Of a DNA stretch of 64,000 bases, positions 16,999-25,526 are shown in pieces (position 1 is the stretch's first letter; every line of letters begins with the position of its first letter). Under the pieces are notes generated by a model. That model worked only from the letters and a program-made list of their open reading frames with translations. It was not told the origin of the DNA and did no database searches. The DNA lies in assembly GCF_000720175.1 (NCBI RefSeq), contig NZ_JOIX01000025.1, forward strand, positions 1 through 64,000. The letters run 5' to 3'. The DNA is from Streptomyces sp. NRRL S-337 (GTDB lineage: Bacteria; Actinomycetota; Actinomycetes; Streptomycetales; Streptomycetaceae). A program made the position numbers and the translations under genes.

Positions 16999-19144
16999 CC
17001 CGCTCTCCCACGCTTCCTCGTCCGGTCCCCGCCTGCAGGACCCGGTCCGGCCGGATCGGCAGATGCCGGTGCCGTACACCGGTCGCGTGCCAGACCGCGT
17101 TGGCGACGGCCGCCGCGGCACCGACGATGCCGATCTCGCCGATGCCCTTGATCCCCACCGGGTCGTCCGGGTCCGGATCGTCCACCCAGTCCGCCTCGAC
17201 GAGCGGTACGTCGGCGTGTGTGGCGACGTGGTAGCCGGCGAGGTCGGCGCCGACGTGGCCGCCCGAGGCGCGGTCCCGGGCCGCCTCCTCGTGCAGGGCC
17301 ATGGAGATGCCCCAGATCATGCCACCGACGAACTGGTTGCGCGCGGTGAGGGGATTGACGATCCGGCCCGCCGCGAAGACGCCGAGCATGCGCCGTACCC
17401 GCACCTCGCCGGTGGCGACGTCCACCGCGACCTCGGCGAACTGTGCGCCGAAGGAGTGCCGTTCCTTCTGCGCGAGGGCGCCGATCGCCGCGGTGGTGTC
17501 CGACCGTACGGTGATGCCCTCCGGCGGCAGGTCCGCGCCGAGGGCGAGCCGCTCGCGCAGCTCCTTCGCCGCGGCCATCACCGCCCAGGACCAGGAGCGG
17601 GTGCCCATCGAGCCGCCTGCGATCATCGCCGGGCCGAAGTCGCTGTCCCCGATGCGCACCCGGATCCGCTCCGGCGGGACCTCCAGCGCGTCGGCGGCGA
17701 CCAGGGTGAGCGCGGTACGCGCTCCGGTGCCTATGTCGGCCGCGGCGATCCGCACGGTGAAGGTGCCGTCGGCCTCGGCCGTCAGGACCGCCGTGGAGGG
17801 TGCGGCTCCGGCGCCGAAGGAGGCCGCGGCCGTGCCGGTGCCGAGCAGCCAGCGCCCGTCACGTCGGAGTCCGGGACGCGGGTCCCGGTCGGCCCAGCCG
17901 AACCGGCGGGCGCCCTCCTCGAAGCAGGCGCGCAGGTTGCGGCTGCTGAACGGCAGGCCGGAGACCGGGCCCTGCTCGGGTTCGTTGCGCAGCCGCAGCT
18001 CGATCGGGTCGATCCCGCACTTCTCGGCGAGCTCGTCGAGCGCCGCCTCCAGCGCGAACGACCCCGGTGCCTCGCCCGGCGCGCGCATGAACGTCGGCGT
18101 CGGCACGTCGAGCCGTACGACGGTGTTGGTGGTGTGATGGGCGTCCGCGTCGTACATCACGCGGGCCACAGCGGCGCTCGGCTCGATGAATTCGTGCACG
18201 GTCGAGGTCAGGCTCAGGGCGCGGTGCTCCAGCGCGCGCAGCCGCCCGTCGGCGTCGGCGCCGAGCCTGACCCGCTGGCTGGTGGGACTGCGGTACCCGG
18301 CCAGCGAGAACATCTGCCGGCGGGTCAGGACGACACGTACGGGGCGCTGGAGGACGGTAGCGGCCATCACGGCGGCCACCTGGTGTGCGCGCACGCCCTT
18401 GCTGCCGAAGCCGCCGCCGACGTGCTCGGAGCGCACCCGCACCGCGGACGGGTCGAGCGAGAACAGCTTGGCGAGCTCGCCCACGACCCAGGTGGCACCC
18501 TGGTTGGAGTCGACGACCTCCAGCCGGCCGCCGTCCCAGCGGGCCGTCGCCGCATGGGGCTCCATCGGGTTGTGGTGCTCTTCGGGCGTGGTGTACTCGG
18601 CGTCCAGGACGACGGCCGACGCTGTGAGTTCGGCCTCCAGGTCGCCCTTCTCCGCCACCGCCGGCAGATGGCCGTCCAGCGGGTACGCGTCCGGGTGGCC
18701 GCCGGCGAAATCGATGTCGTGCGGCTCCTGGTCGTAGTGCACCACCAGCGCTTCGGCGGCCTCCCTGGCCTGCTCGGACGTCTCGGCGACGACCAGCGCC
18801 ACCGGCCAGCCCAGGCTCGGCACCCGGTCGTGCTGGAACACCGCGCAGGTCGGGTCCGGCGGAACGCCCAGCATGCCGACGTAGTCGGTGTCCACGCGCG
18901 GGGCGTTGCCGTGGTGCAGCACGGTGAGCACGCCGGGCATCGCCAGGACGGGACCGGACTCCACCGAGCGGATCCGACCGCGGGCGATGGTGGACACCAC
19001 CAGCCAGCCGTGGGCGAGTTCGGCGAACGGGATCTCGCCGGCGTAGCGCGCCGCGCCGGTGACCTTGGCCAGGCCCTCCACCCGGGTGTGCGCGGTGCCG
19101 ACGGCTTTCCGTACCGCGGTGGCTTCCGTCGTCGTCGTGGTCAT
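16979..19144 (-). CDS. paoC: Molybdopterin subunit of aldehyde oxidoreductase (PaoC/YagR-like)
   Basis: 721 residues, matching the ~730 of PaoC and shorter than true xanthine dehydrogenase large subunits. It starts MTTTTTEATAV at ATG 19144. MoCo-binding motifs are visible: VGGGFGSKG near residue 250, FMRAPGEAPGSFALE, and the active-site glutamate region GIKGIGEIGIVGAA near the C-terminus. It oxidises aldehydes (or purines) with water, passing electrons through the FeS and FAD subunits. The gene order FeS-FAD-Mo-XdhC is that of the E. coli paoABCD operon. The gene symbol is by analogy only. Confidence 0.88.
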   Translation of the reverse strand: MTTTTTEATAVRKAVGTAHTRVEGLAKVTGAARYAGEIPFAELAHGWLVVSTIARGRIRSVESGPVLAMPGVLTVLHHGNAPRVDTDYVGMLGVPPDPTCAVFQHDRVPSLGWPVALVVAETSEQAREAAEALVVHYDQEPHDIDFAGGHPDAYPLDGHLPAVAEKGDLEAELTASAVVLDAEYTTPEEHHNPMEPHAATARWDGGRLEVVDSNQGATWVVGELAKLFSLDPSAVRVRSEHVGGGFGSKGVRAHQVAAVMAATVLQRPVRVVLTRRQMFSLAGYRSPTSQRVRLGADADGRLRALEHRALSLTSTVHEFIEPSAAVARVMYDADAHHTTNTVVRLDVPTPTFMRAPGEAPGSFALEAALDELAEKCGIDPIELRLRNEPEQGPVSGLPFSSRNLRACFEEGARRFGWADRDPRPGLRRDGRWLLGTGTAAASFGAGAAPSTAVLTAEADGTFTVRIAAADIGTGARTALTLVAADALEVPPERIRVRIGDSDFGPAMIAGGSMGTRSWSWAVMAAAKELRERLALGADLPPEGITVRSDTTAAIGALAQKERHSFGAQFAEVAVDVATGEVRVRRMLGVFAAGRIVNPLTARNQFVGGMIWGISMALHEEAARDRASGGHVGADLAGYHVATHADVPLVEADWVDDPDPDDPVGIKGIGEIGIVGAAAAVANAVWHATGVRHRHLPIRPDRVLQAGTGRGSVGERDAGHRR

Positions 19145-20133
19145 CGCGCGGTCTCCTCGGCGAGCTCGGTCAGCTGGGCGACGATGAGATTGCGCATCAG
19201 CGTCACCTTGTATCCGTTGTGGGGCAGCGCCTCGGCGGCGGCGAGTTCGGCGTCCGCGGCGGCGGCGAACGCGTCGGCGCCGGCCGGCTTCCCGATCAGT
19301 ACCCGCTCGGCCGCGAGGGCCCGCCACGGCCGCGACGCCACCGCCCCGAGGGCGAGGCGCACGTCGCGCACGACTCCGTCGCGGACGTCGAGGGCGGCGG
19401 CGACCGAGCCGATCGCGAAGGCGTACGACGCGCGCTCCCGCACCTTGCGGTAGCGCGAAGAGGCGGCGACCGGCAGGGGCGGCAGGCTGATGCCGGTGAT
19501 CAGCGCCCCGGCGGGCAGTGCGGTCTCCTGATGCGGGGTGTCCCCCACGGGCAGATAGAACTCCGCGAACGGCAACTCGCCCGGCCCGTCCGCCGTTTCG
19601 TAGTGGACGACGGCGTCGAAGGCGGCCAGCGCCACCGCCATGTCCGAGGGGTGGACGGCGACGCAGTGCGCGGAGGCGCCGAGGATCGCGTGATTGTGGT
19701 GCTCGCCCTCGATGGCGGGGCAACCGCTGCCGGGCACCCGCTTGTTGCAGGGACGGGCGAGGTTCGTGAAGTAGCCGCAGCGCGTCCGTTGCAGCAGGTT
19801 CCCGCCGACGGTGGCCATGTTGCGCAACTGGCCGGAGGCACCGGCGAGCACCGCCTGTGCCAACGCCGGGTAGCGCCGTCGCACGTCGGGATGGGCCGCG
19901 AGATCGCTGTTGGTCACCGTGGCACCGATCCGCAGCCCGCCGTCCTCCGTGAACTCGATCCCGTCCAGGGGGAGTTCACGTACGTCGATGAGCAGCCCGG
20001 GCCGCTCCACCCCTGCCTTCATCAGGTCGACGAGGTTGGTGCCACCGCCAAGACAGCGCGCCTCCGGATCGGCCCCGAGCAGCGCGACCGCCCCGGGAAC
20101 ATCCAACGCCCGCTGATAACCGAATTCCTTCAT
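19141..20133 (-). CDS. paoB: FAD-binding subunit of aldehyde oxidoreductase (PaoB/YagS-like)
   Basis: 330 residues. The FAD-binding motifs are ARCLGGGTNLVDLMK near residue 30 and ATVGGNLLQRTRC near 110. After that comes a cysteine-bearing insertion (CGYFTNLARPCNKR, GSGCPAIEG, ASAHCVAVHPSDMA). In the PaoB family this insertion carries an additional 4Fe-4S cluster. This supports the PaoABC assignment over ordinary CO or xanthine dehydrogenase. Its ATG overlaps the preceding subunit's stop (ATGA), and its stop overlaps the next start. Confidence 0.9.
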   Translation of the reverse strand: MKEFGYQRALDVPGAVALLGADPEARCLGGGTNLVDLMKAGVERPGLLIDVRELPLDGIEFTEDGGLRIGATVTNSDLAAHPDVRRRYPALAQAVLAGASGQLRNMATVGGNLLQRTRCGYFTNLARPCNKRVPGSGCPAIEGEHHNHAILGASAHCVAVHPSDMAVALAAFDAVVHYETADGPGELPFAEFYLPVGDTPHQETALPAGALITGISLPPLPVAASSRYRKVRERASYAFAIGSVAAALDVRDGVVRDVRLALGAVASRPWRALAAERVLIGKPAGADAFAAAADAELAAAEALPHNGYKVTLMRNLIVAQLTELAEETAR

Positions 20134-20771
20134 GCCGTCACCTCCGCGCCTGCCGTGCCCGCCGGACCCACCTCAGACCCCGGTGTCTCGCTCTCCCGCG
20201 TCTCGACCCCCTGGGTCTCGATCCCCGGCGTCGATCCGGCACCGTGCGCGGCTGCCGCTCGCGCGACGGCCTGGACGATCGACACATACGCCCCGCAGCG
20301 GCACAGGTTGCCGCTCATCCGCTCCCGGATCTCCTCGGGAGTCAAGGGCGGAATCCCCGCCTCCGGCCGCACATCGGCACTCGCCGCGCTCGGCCAGCCG
20401 GCCGCGTGCTCCTCGATCACCGCGAGGGCGGAACATATCTGCCCCGGTGTGCAGTACCCGCACTGATAGCCGTCGAGGTCGAGAAAGGCCTGCTGCACCG
20501 GATGGAGCGTCTCACCGTCCGCCACGCCCTCGATCGTGGTGATCTCCCGCCCCTCGGCGGCCACCGCGAGCTGAAGGCAGGAGACGGCTCTGCGCCCATC
20601 GATCAGCACCGTACAAGCACCACATTGGCCCTGGTCACAGCCCTTTTTGGTGCCCGTCAGATCGAGCCGCTCGCGCAGCGCGTCGAGCAGCGTGGTGCGG
20701 TGGTCGACGGGCAGCGCATGCTTCTCGCCGTTGATGTTCAAAGTGATGGCACTGGACGTCGATAGGGCCAT
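20130..20771 (-). CDS. paoA: 2Fe-2S subunit of aldehyde oxidoreductase (PaoA/YagT-like)
   Basis: 213 residues and first gene of the operon. The plant-type 2Fe-2S site is GTKKGCDQGQCGACTVL with the fourth Cys in AVSC. The second cluster is in YQCGYCTPGQICSA and GNLCRCGAY. There is no twin-arginine signal at the N-terminus (MALSTSSAITLNINGEKHAL), so, unlike E. coli PaoA, the complex is probably cytoplasmic. The C-terminal ~35 residues are a low-complexity Gly/Thr/Glu tail. Likely controlled by the divergent TetR. Confidence 0.9.
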   Translation of the reverse strand: MALSTSSAITLNINGEKHALPVDHRTTLLDALRERLDLTGTKKGCDQGQCGACTVLIDGRRAVSCLQLAVAAEGREITTIEGVADGETLHPVQQAFLDLDGYQCGYCTPGQICSALAVIEEHAAGWPSAASADVRPEAGIPPLTPEEIRERMSGNLCRCGAYVSIVQAVARAAAAHGAGSTPGIETQGVETRESETPGSEVGPAGTAGAEVTA

Positions 20772-20927
20772 GATCAGCTTCTTTCGCGTGTGACTTCCAC
20801 GTATCCGATGCGCGAAACGGGAGGACAGGCAGGGAAGGAAAAGAGAGCAGGGACGGGGAGGTCGGGGATGGACGGACAGTCAAGTAGGCGGGCAGGGCCG
20901 GACGTTCAGGGCAAGGGCGGATCGCAG

Positions 20928-20976
20928 GTCCGGCGTCCGGCGTCCGGCGTCCGGCGTCCGGCGTCCGGCGTCCGAG
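20928..20976. repeat. GTCCGGC heptamer tandem repeat
   Basis: Six perfect consecutive copies of GTCCGGC run from 20928 to 20969, followed by a degenerate seventh (GTCCGAG). The heptamer shares TCCGG with the TetR operators downstream (TGTCCGGT). This may be coincidence or may create weak binding sites. Confidence 0.85.
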
Positions 20977-21140
20977 CGAACACCGAGGGGCACCTTCAGA
21001 AGGACACCTTCAGTCAGGCACCTTCGGGAAGGGCAGTGCATGCACTACGTCGGTGGGTGAATACGTCAGTGCGTCAGGGCAGACATCCAGTGCGCTGCAG
21101 GTCAGTGCAATGCAGTGCGATAAATACGTGCGATGAGCAC

Positions 21141-21185
21141 GGCAACGTGGCGAACGTGGCGAACGTGGCAAACGTGGTGAACGTA
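21141..21185. repeat. Five 9-bp repeats (GCGAACGTG type)
   Basis: Units of nine bases ending AACGTG or AACGTA repeat five times without spacing: two identical GCGAACGTG units flanked by one-base variants. The last unit ends about 57 bp before the first TetR operator. Function is unknown. Confidence 0.75.
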
Positions 21186-21241
21186 GCAAGTACGGAAGAG
21201 CAAGCACCCCACCACTCGTTTGTGCCGCTATGGTGGAGCTA

Positions 21242-21289
21242 ACCGGACAGCTATCCGATTACCGCAAATCTACCGGACACCTGTCCGGT
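21242..21289. promoter_or_regulatory. Two TetR-type operators
   Basis: ACCGGACA-CC-TGTCCGGT at 21272-21289 is a perfect palindrome with 8-bp arms. ACCGGACA-GC-TATCCGAT at 21242-21259 is a degenerate second copy. Their centres are 30 bp apart, about three helical turns. They sit 40 bp before the TetR start codon and face the divergent paoABC-like operon, so autoregulation and control of the operon are both likely. Confidence 0.8.
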
Positions 21290-21329
21290 TAGCAAGGCCG
21301 ATCCGGCAGTGATTCCCGAAGGAGGACGA

Positions 21330-21926
21330 GTGCGGGAGAAGAAGGACGCTCCGCTGCGCTCGGACGCGCAACGGAATCGCGAGCGCATCCTGGAAGTCGC
21401 CCTGGAGGAGCTGACGCGCGCGGCCGACGCCCCACTGAGCGCGATCGCGAAGAAGGCCGGCGTCGGGCAGGCGACGTTCTACCGCAACTTCCCCAACCGC
21501 GAGTCGCTCGTCCTCGAGGTCTACCGCTACGAGGTCCAGCAGGTCGCCGACACCGCGGCCCAGCTACTCGACACCCGCTCCCCCGACCAGGCGCTGCGGG
21601 AATGGATGGACCGCCTGGCCCAGTACGCCATGGCCAAGGCCGGTCTGGCCGACGCGCTCCGCACAGCGACCGCGCACGGCAGCCTGGCCGCCTCCGGACA
21701 CGGCCCGGTGACGTCGGCCGTCGCCCTGCTGCTCAAAGCCAACGAAGAGGCCGGCACCATCCGCCCCGGCATGACCCCCGACGACTTCTCGCTCGCCATC
21801 GCCGGCCTCTGGCAGATCGACCCGCACAGCGACTGGCAGTCCCGCGCCGGCCGCCTCCTCGACCTCGTCATGGACGGCCTCCGCACCGGCGCCCCCGCCT
21901 CACACCGCGACGCTCCGGAAAACTGA
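21330..21926 (+). CDS. TetR family repressor
   Basis: 198 residues from GTG 21330, with GGAGG ending 5 nt upstream. The HTH occupies residues ~15-60 (RERILEVALEELTRAADAPL, then IAKKAGVGQATFYRNFPNRESLV). The C-terminal domain is helical with no recognised ligand motif. The operators immediately upstream and the divergent molybdenum aldehyde oxidoreductase genes make it the probable regulator of that operon, perhaps induced by an aldehyde. Confidence 0.92.
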   Translation: MREKKDAPLRSDAQRNRERILEVALEELTRAADAPLSAIAKKAGVGQATFYRNFPNRESLVLEVYRYEVQQVADTAAQLLDTRSPDQALREWMDRLAQYAMAKAGLADALRTATAHGSLAASGHGPVTSAVALLLKANEEAGTIRPGMTPDDFSLAIAGLWQIDPHSDWQSRAGRLLDLVMDGLRTGAPASHRDAPEN

Positions 21927-22033
21927 GCACCACCGACCCCGCACCCTCCTGAACCCCACCCGCCCCGCCAACCCCCCGGCGCCGGCCCGTCATTCATGCG
22001 CGCCCGAGGGCCACCCGCTCGCACACTGACGGC

Positions 22034-22500
22034 ATGGAGTCCGTACGGATCAGATCGATGCAGGCGGAGGACCTCGTCCCGGCGGAGCGTGCGTCGGCTC
22101 TGACGTTCTGCGAGGCGGACCGGCGCAGCAGGCGGGTCAGCGAACCGGAGGTTGAGCCTCGCATGTTCTCGTCCACCGTGCACCCCGGGGGCGACCCGAC
22201 GCTACCGGCTGGCGGGCTTCTCGCTGTACCCGCAGACGCGGATGGTCGGCACGGTGGACCGGTCGGCCCTCCCCACCGTCACCGGCCTCCGCGAGGGCGA
22301 GCCGACGACGTCGGCTGGATGAACCAGCTCGATGAGGAACTCCGCGGAGCCGGCCACGGACCCGACCACACCTCGGGCCGAAGGGGTATCTCGCCCTCCG
22401 CGGCATGCCGGAACCGGCTCCGTATCTGGCGAGCGGACACTTCCTGTTGCGGACGCCGCGGGCGGCCAGGGCCACAGGCCGTTCGTTCGGCTGCCGGGTT
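22034..22500 (+). pseudogene. Decayed GNAT acetyltransferase gene
   Basis: Fragments of one acetyltransferase appear in different frames. The start MESVRIRSMQAEDLVPAERA is in frame with ATG 22034. RRYRLAGFSLYPQTRMVGTV then appears in another frame near 22193-22260. WMNQLDEELRGAGHGPDH returns to the first frame near 22317. PYLASGHFLLRTPRA is in a third frame near 22420. The central acetyl-CoA-binding part expected between the first two fragments is missing. Several frameshifts plus a deletion make a functional protein unlikely. The family match rests on recollection of Streptomyces two-domain GNAT proteins. Confidence 0.65.
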
Positions 22501-22503
22501 CGG

Positions 22504-22713
22504 CTACCGCGCCCGGTGGTCCGGGCCCGGAGGGGCGACGGCGAGGCCGAGCCGATGTGCCACCGCCGAGCCCATGCCCTGCACGGTGTCGGCGGTCTCG
22601 GCGACGGGGAGCCGGGTGCCGGTGTCGGCTGCGGCGGCGGGCACGGCCCCCGCCAGTCCCGCCAGGGCCGCGGCGGTGGCCGCGAGGGTCAGGGTCGTCT
22701 TGCGCACGCGCAC
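22504..22713 (-). CDS. Small secreted protein, 69 aa
   Basis: GTG 22713 has GGGAGGA four bases upstream. The N-terminus RVRKTTLTLAATAAALAGLA ends at an AxA-type site (VPAAAAD) and looks like a Sec signal peptide, leaving a mature peptide of about 40 residues (DTGTRLPVAETADTVQGMG...). No Cys and no recognised domain. It overlaps the edge of the decayed GNAT gene and could be a truncated remnant of a longer secreted protein. Function is unknown. Confidence 0.55.
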   Translation of the reverse strand: MRVRKTTLTLAATAAALAGLAGAVPAAAADTGTRLPVAETADTVQGMGSAVAHRLGLAVAPPGPDHRAR

Positions 22714-23122
22714 AGGTTCCTCCCGAAGTGATCGTGCTCAGAGGTCAGCGATCTGAAGTCAGTGATCGAGGTCAGTGATCAAGGGGCGAAGGTCAAAGGT
22801 CAGGGGCAGAGGTTGTGGGTTACCGGCTGTAGTCGCCGGTCGTTCGGTCAACGAGACGTGCTCGGCCAGGACACGGCGAGCGGCAGCCGGCTTGCCCGAG
22901 GTCGGGGCGGTCGGGGCGGTCGAGGCCGCGCGGTACGGCGGGCGTCGGTCGGTCGTCGGCGATGGGCGGTCGCTCACCGAAAGTTACGGACGGCCGCCCG
23001 ACTCGTCTCATAGTGCGACCACTTCGTTGACACCCTGACGGGCCCTATGTCCAGGATGTTCGGCATTCCGCGTTCTTCGCCTTGCTGCGGAAATTTCTGC
23101 CGGACAGCGGAAAGGAACCCTG
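22714..23122. other. 409-bp gap with short direct repeats
   Basis: GTCAGYGATC occurs three times near 22744, 22757 and 22772, each about 13-15 bp apart, immediately upstream of the small secreted protein gene. Further on, GGTCGGGGC repeats near 22899-22925. Open frames here have no good ribosome sites and no Streptomyces-like codon bias. The region may hold the promoters of both small flanking genes. Confidence 0.45.
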
Positions 23123-23266
23123 ATGGGTGCACATGTACACGTCCGCCTGATACAGAGCCTGGGCGTCACCGAAGACGGCGAGCTGATCGAGTACTCCTCT
23201 TGCGCCGAGTGCGGCGCGACGTGGGTCAGGAAGTACCCGGAGGGGCAGGTCCCGGTGCCGGAGTGA
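23123..23266 (+). CDS. 47-aa protein with a CxxC motif
   Basis: MGAHVHVRLIQSLGVTEDGE is followed by SSCAECGATWVRKYPEG and a PVPE end. The ATG at 23123 is preceded by AAAGGA at a suitable distance, and third-position GC is high. CAECG resembles half of a zinc ribbon, so a dimer or a partner may complete the metal site. It ends 22 bp before the convergent J-domain gene. No family is recognised. Confidence 0.6.
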   Translation: MGAHVHVRLIQSLGVTEDGELIEYSSCAECGATWVRKYPEGQVPVPE

Positions 23267-23288
23267 GAGCGCGCCGCGCCCCTCCCCA

Positions 23289-23780
23289 CTAGCGCCCCTG
23301 GCGGCCCCACTGCCACAGCGGGCGCAGGAGCCACTCCAGGGATTCGAGCCCGTCGGTCGCCGGCGCATCGTCCTCGGTGTGGCGGACGCCGAGCAGTTCG
23401 ATGCGCACGGGGCCGAGGTGCAGCACGATCACGGTGTCGGCCTCGTCGCCCGACGGCTGGGCGCGGTGGGTCCGGGCGGGGGCCGGGCGGCCGGGGCCCG
23501 AGCGGGCCGGTCCGGCGCGTGCAGCCCGCCGCTGCGCATAGCGACGGTCACGCTCAGCGAGGGCGCGGTCCGCGTCGTAACGGGCCCGGCTCTGCGGATC
23601 GTGGAGGACGCGGTACGCCGTCAGCACCTCTGCGAGTTCTTGCTCCGCTGCCGGCCGGGCGGGACCGGTGTCCGGGTGCAGGCTGCGGACCAGTCGGCGG
23701 TAGGCCGTGGTGATCTGGCGCGCGGATGCGGAGGGCTGGACACCGAGTACGGCGTAGTGATCGGGCTGCGGTCCCGGCAT
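23289..23780 (-). CDS. J-domain protein
   Basis: 163 residues from ATG 23780 with GGAGGTGA upstream. The N-terminal J domain is clear: HYAVLGVQPSASARQITTAY, the HPD tripeptide in SLHPDTGPA, and VLHDPQSRARYD. There is no zinc-finger or DnaJ C-terminal domain. The rest is an Ala/Arg/Pro-rich linker and a short C-terminal segment (TVIVLHLGPVRIELLGVR). It is a type III J protein that would recruit an Hsp70 to a particular client. It is not linked to the dnaK-grpE pair 20 kb away. Confidence 0.88.
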   Translation of the reverse strand: MPGPQPDHYAVLGVQPSASARQITTAYRRLVRSLHPDTGPARPAAEQELAEVLTAYRVLHDPQSRARYDADRALAERDRRYAQRRAARAGPARSGPGRPAPARTHRAQPSGDEADTVIVLHLGPVRIELLGVRHTEDDAPATDGLESLEWLLRPLWQWGRQGR

Positions 23781-24059
23781 CGCCGTCACCTCCTGCTCAG
23801 GCAGGCTTGCGATAGGTAGGCAGGCATCGGGTAAACATCGGACCCATACCCGAAATTCCACACTGAATGCCCGGGGGCGACCGCAAGAGCGCCCTTCCAG
23901 GTAAACGGACCCCCTCCAGCACGCCCCCTCTGCGCTTGTCGTCGCATGGATGACGCCTTGAACAACGGGCGTCCCGCCGTCGCCGCCCGTGATCCGGACG
24001 GCGACGGCGGGACGGGGCGGGGCGGCGGCAGGGCGAGCCGGCCACCCGTGGACGATCCG

Positions 24060-25526
24060 TCAAGCAGCCTGCTGCATTTGCAGTTGTTGCAGTGAGGCCA
24101 CGAGCTTGTCCACCTCCTCCGGGGTGTTGTAGAGCGCCAGTGAGGCACGCGCCGCGCTCGTCAACCCGTAGTGGGCCAGGGCGGGTTGGGCGCAGTGGTG
24201 GCCGGCGCGGATGGCGATGCCGTCCCGGTCCAGCCAGTCGGCGATCTGGGACGGGTCCTGGCCGGCGAGGGTGAAGGTCAGCACGCCGACCCGGCCGGGC
24301 GCGGAACCCAGCAGTTCCAGCCCGGGAACCGTGGACAGCGCCTGTTGGGCGTGGGCCGTCAGCGCCGTCTCATAGGCGGCGATGGCGTTCCGGTCGAAGG
24401 AGGTCAGCCAGTTCAGCGCGGACAGCAGACCCACCACTCCGGAGATGTGCCCGGTGCCGGCCTCCATACGGTGCGGCACCGGCGCGTAGGTGGTGCGGGT
24501 GAAGTCGACGGACTCGATCATGTTCCCGCCGCCCTGCCACGGCGCCATCTTCTCCAGCACGTCCGGCTTCGCGTACAGGGCGCCGATGCCCGTGGGGGCG
24601 AACAGCTTGTGGCCCGAGAACGCGTAGAAGTCGGCGTCCAGATCCGTTACGTCGACGGGGAAGTGCGCCACCGCCTGCGCCCCGTCGACCAGCACCTTCG
24701 CGCCGTACCGGTGCGCCAGCGCCGTCATCTCACGCACCGGCACGACGGTGCCGAGCACGTTCGAGACCTGGCTGATCGCGACGAGCTGGGTGCGCATGGA
24801 GAGCAGATCGGCGTACGCGTCGAGGTCGACCTGTCCGTCCGGTCGCAGCGGTACGGGGACCACCCGGGCCCGGGTCTCCTTGGCGATCAGCTGCCAGGGA
24901 ACGATGTTCGAGTGGTGCTCCAGTGTGGAGACCAGGATGTCGTCCCCGGGACCGAGGTTGGCCCGCCCCCAACTCTGGGCGACGAGGTTGACCGCCTCGG
25001 TGGTGCCGCGTACGAAGACGATGCCGTCCGGTGACGGCGCGCCCAGGAACTGGGCCACCGCCGCCCGGCCCGCCTCGTACACCTCGGTGGCCTCCCGGGC
25101 CATGGTGTGCGCGCCGCGGTGGATGTTGGAGTTGGCGGACCCGTAGAAGCCGGCCAGCGCCTCGATCACCTGGCGCGGCTTCTGGGTGGTGGCTCCGTTG
25201 TCCAGCCACACGAGGGGGTGCCCGTTCACCGTCCGGTGCAGGATCGGGATGTCCCGCCGGGCCAACTCCGGTGAGAATCCGGCCGGTTGACCGGAGAGGG
25301 CGGTGGCGGACGGCAAGGGGCAGGCGGAGGCTTGGGTATCGACCGGGACGGTACGGCCCGGCGCGTCCGGCGTCGTGACGGCCGTCGCATCCGGCGTCGC
25401 AACGGGCGCGGCAACCCCCGCCGTGGCCGGCGCCGTGACCGGTGGAGTGGCAGGGGGAGTGGCGGGTGGAGTGGTCGCAGCCGGGGCGCTCGGCCAGGCG
25501 CCCCGGAGGACGTCAGGAGTAGTCAT
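24060..25526 (-). CDS. SufS-like cysteine desulfurase, encapsulin cargo
   Basis: 488 residues, about 80 longer than ordinary SufS. The N-terminal extension is disordered and rich in Ala, Thr and Pro; in family 2 encapsulin cargos such an extension targets the enzyme into the shell. The catalytic domain is complete: PLVWLDNGATTQKP, TLEHHSNIVPW, the PLP lysine in FSGHKLF, GGGNMIESV, and the persulfide cysteine in AGHHCAQP. It overlaps the shell gene by 14 bp and is translationally coupled. It liberates sulfur from cysteine onto its own Cys inside the compartment. It is not beside suf genes. Confidence 0.92.
   Translation of the reverse strand: MTTPDVLRGAWPSAPAATTPPATPPATPPVTAPATAGVAAPVATPDATAVTTPDAPGRTVPVDTQASACPLPSATALSGQPAGFSPELARRDIPILHRTVNGHPLVWLDNGATTQKPRQVIEALAGFYGSANSNIHRGAHTMAREATEVYEAGRAAVAQFLGAPSPDGIVFVRGTTEAVNLVAQSWGRANLGPGDDILVSTLEHHSNIVPWQLIAKETRARVVPVPLRPDGQVDLDAYADLLSMRTQLVAISQVSNVLGTVVPVREMTALAHRYGAKVLVDGAQAVAHFPVDVTDLDADFYAFSGHKLFAPTGIGALYAKPDVLEKMAPWQGGGNMIESVDFTRTTYAPVPHRMEAGTGHISGVVGLLSALNWLTSFDRNAIAAYETALTAHAQQALSTVPGLELLGSAPGRVGVLTFTLAGQDPSQIADWLDRDGIAIRAGHHCAQPALAHYGLTSAARASLALYNTPEEVDKLVASLQQLQMQQAA

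Larger units (their letters stand above)
20772..21329. other. 558-bp divergent control region with repeats
   Basis: No gene was found. It holds heptamer repeats (20928-20976), a 9-bp repeat (21141-21185), many GTGCA/GTCAG words, and two TetR-type operators (21242-21289). Its GC content is lower near 21060-21270, which fits promoters. It lies between the aldehyde oxidoreductase operon and the TetR gene. Confidence 0.6.

Noticed and set aside
20790..21242. 150-codon plus-strand frame upstream of TetR
   Set aside because: It is made of the GTCCGGC and GCGAACGTG repeats, has no ribosome site and covers the operators.
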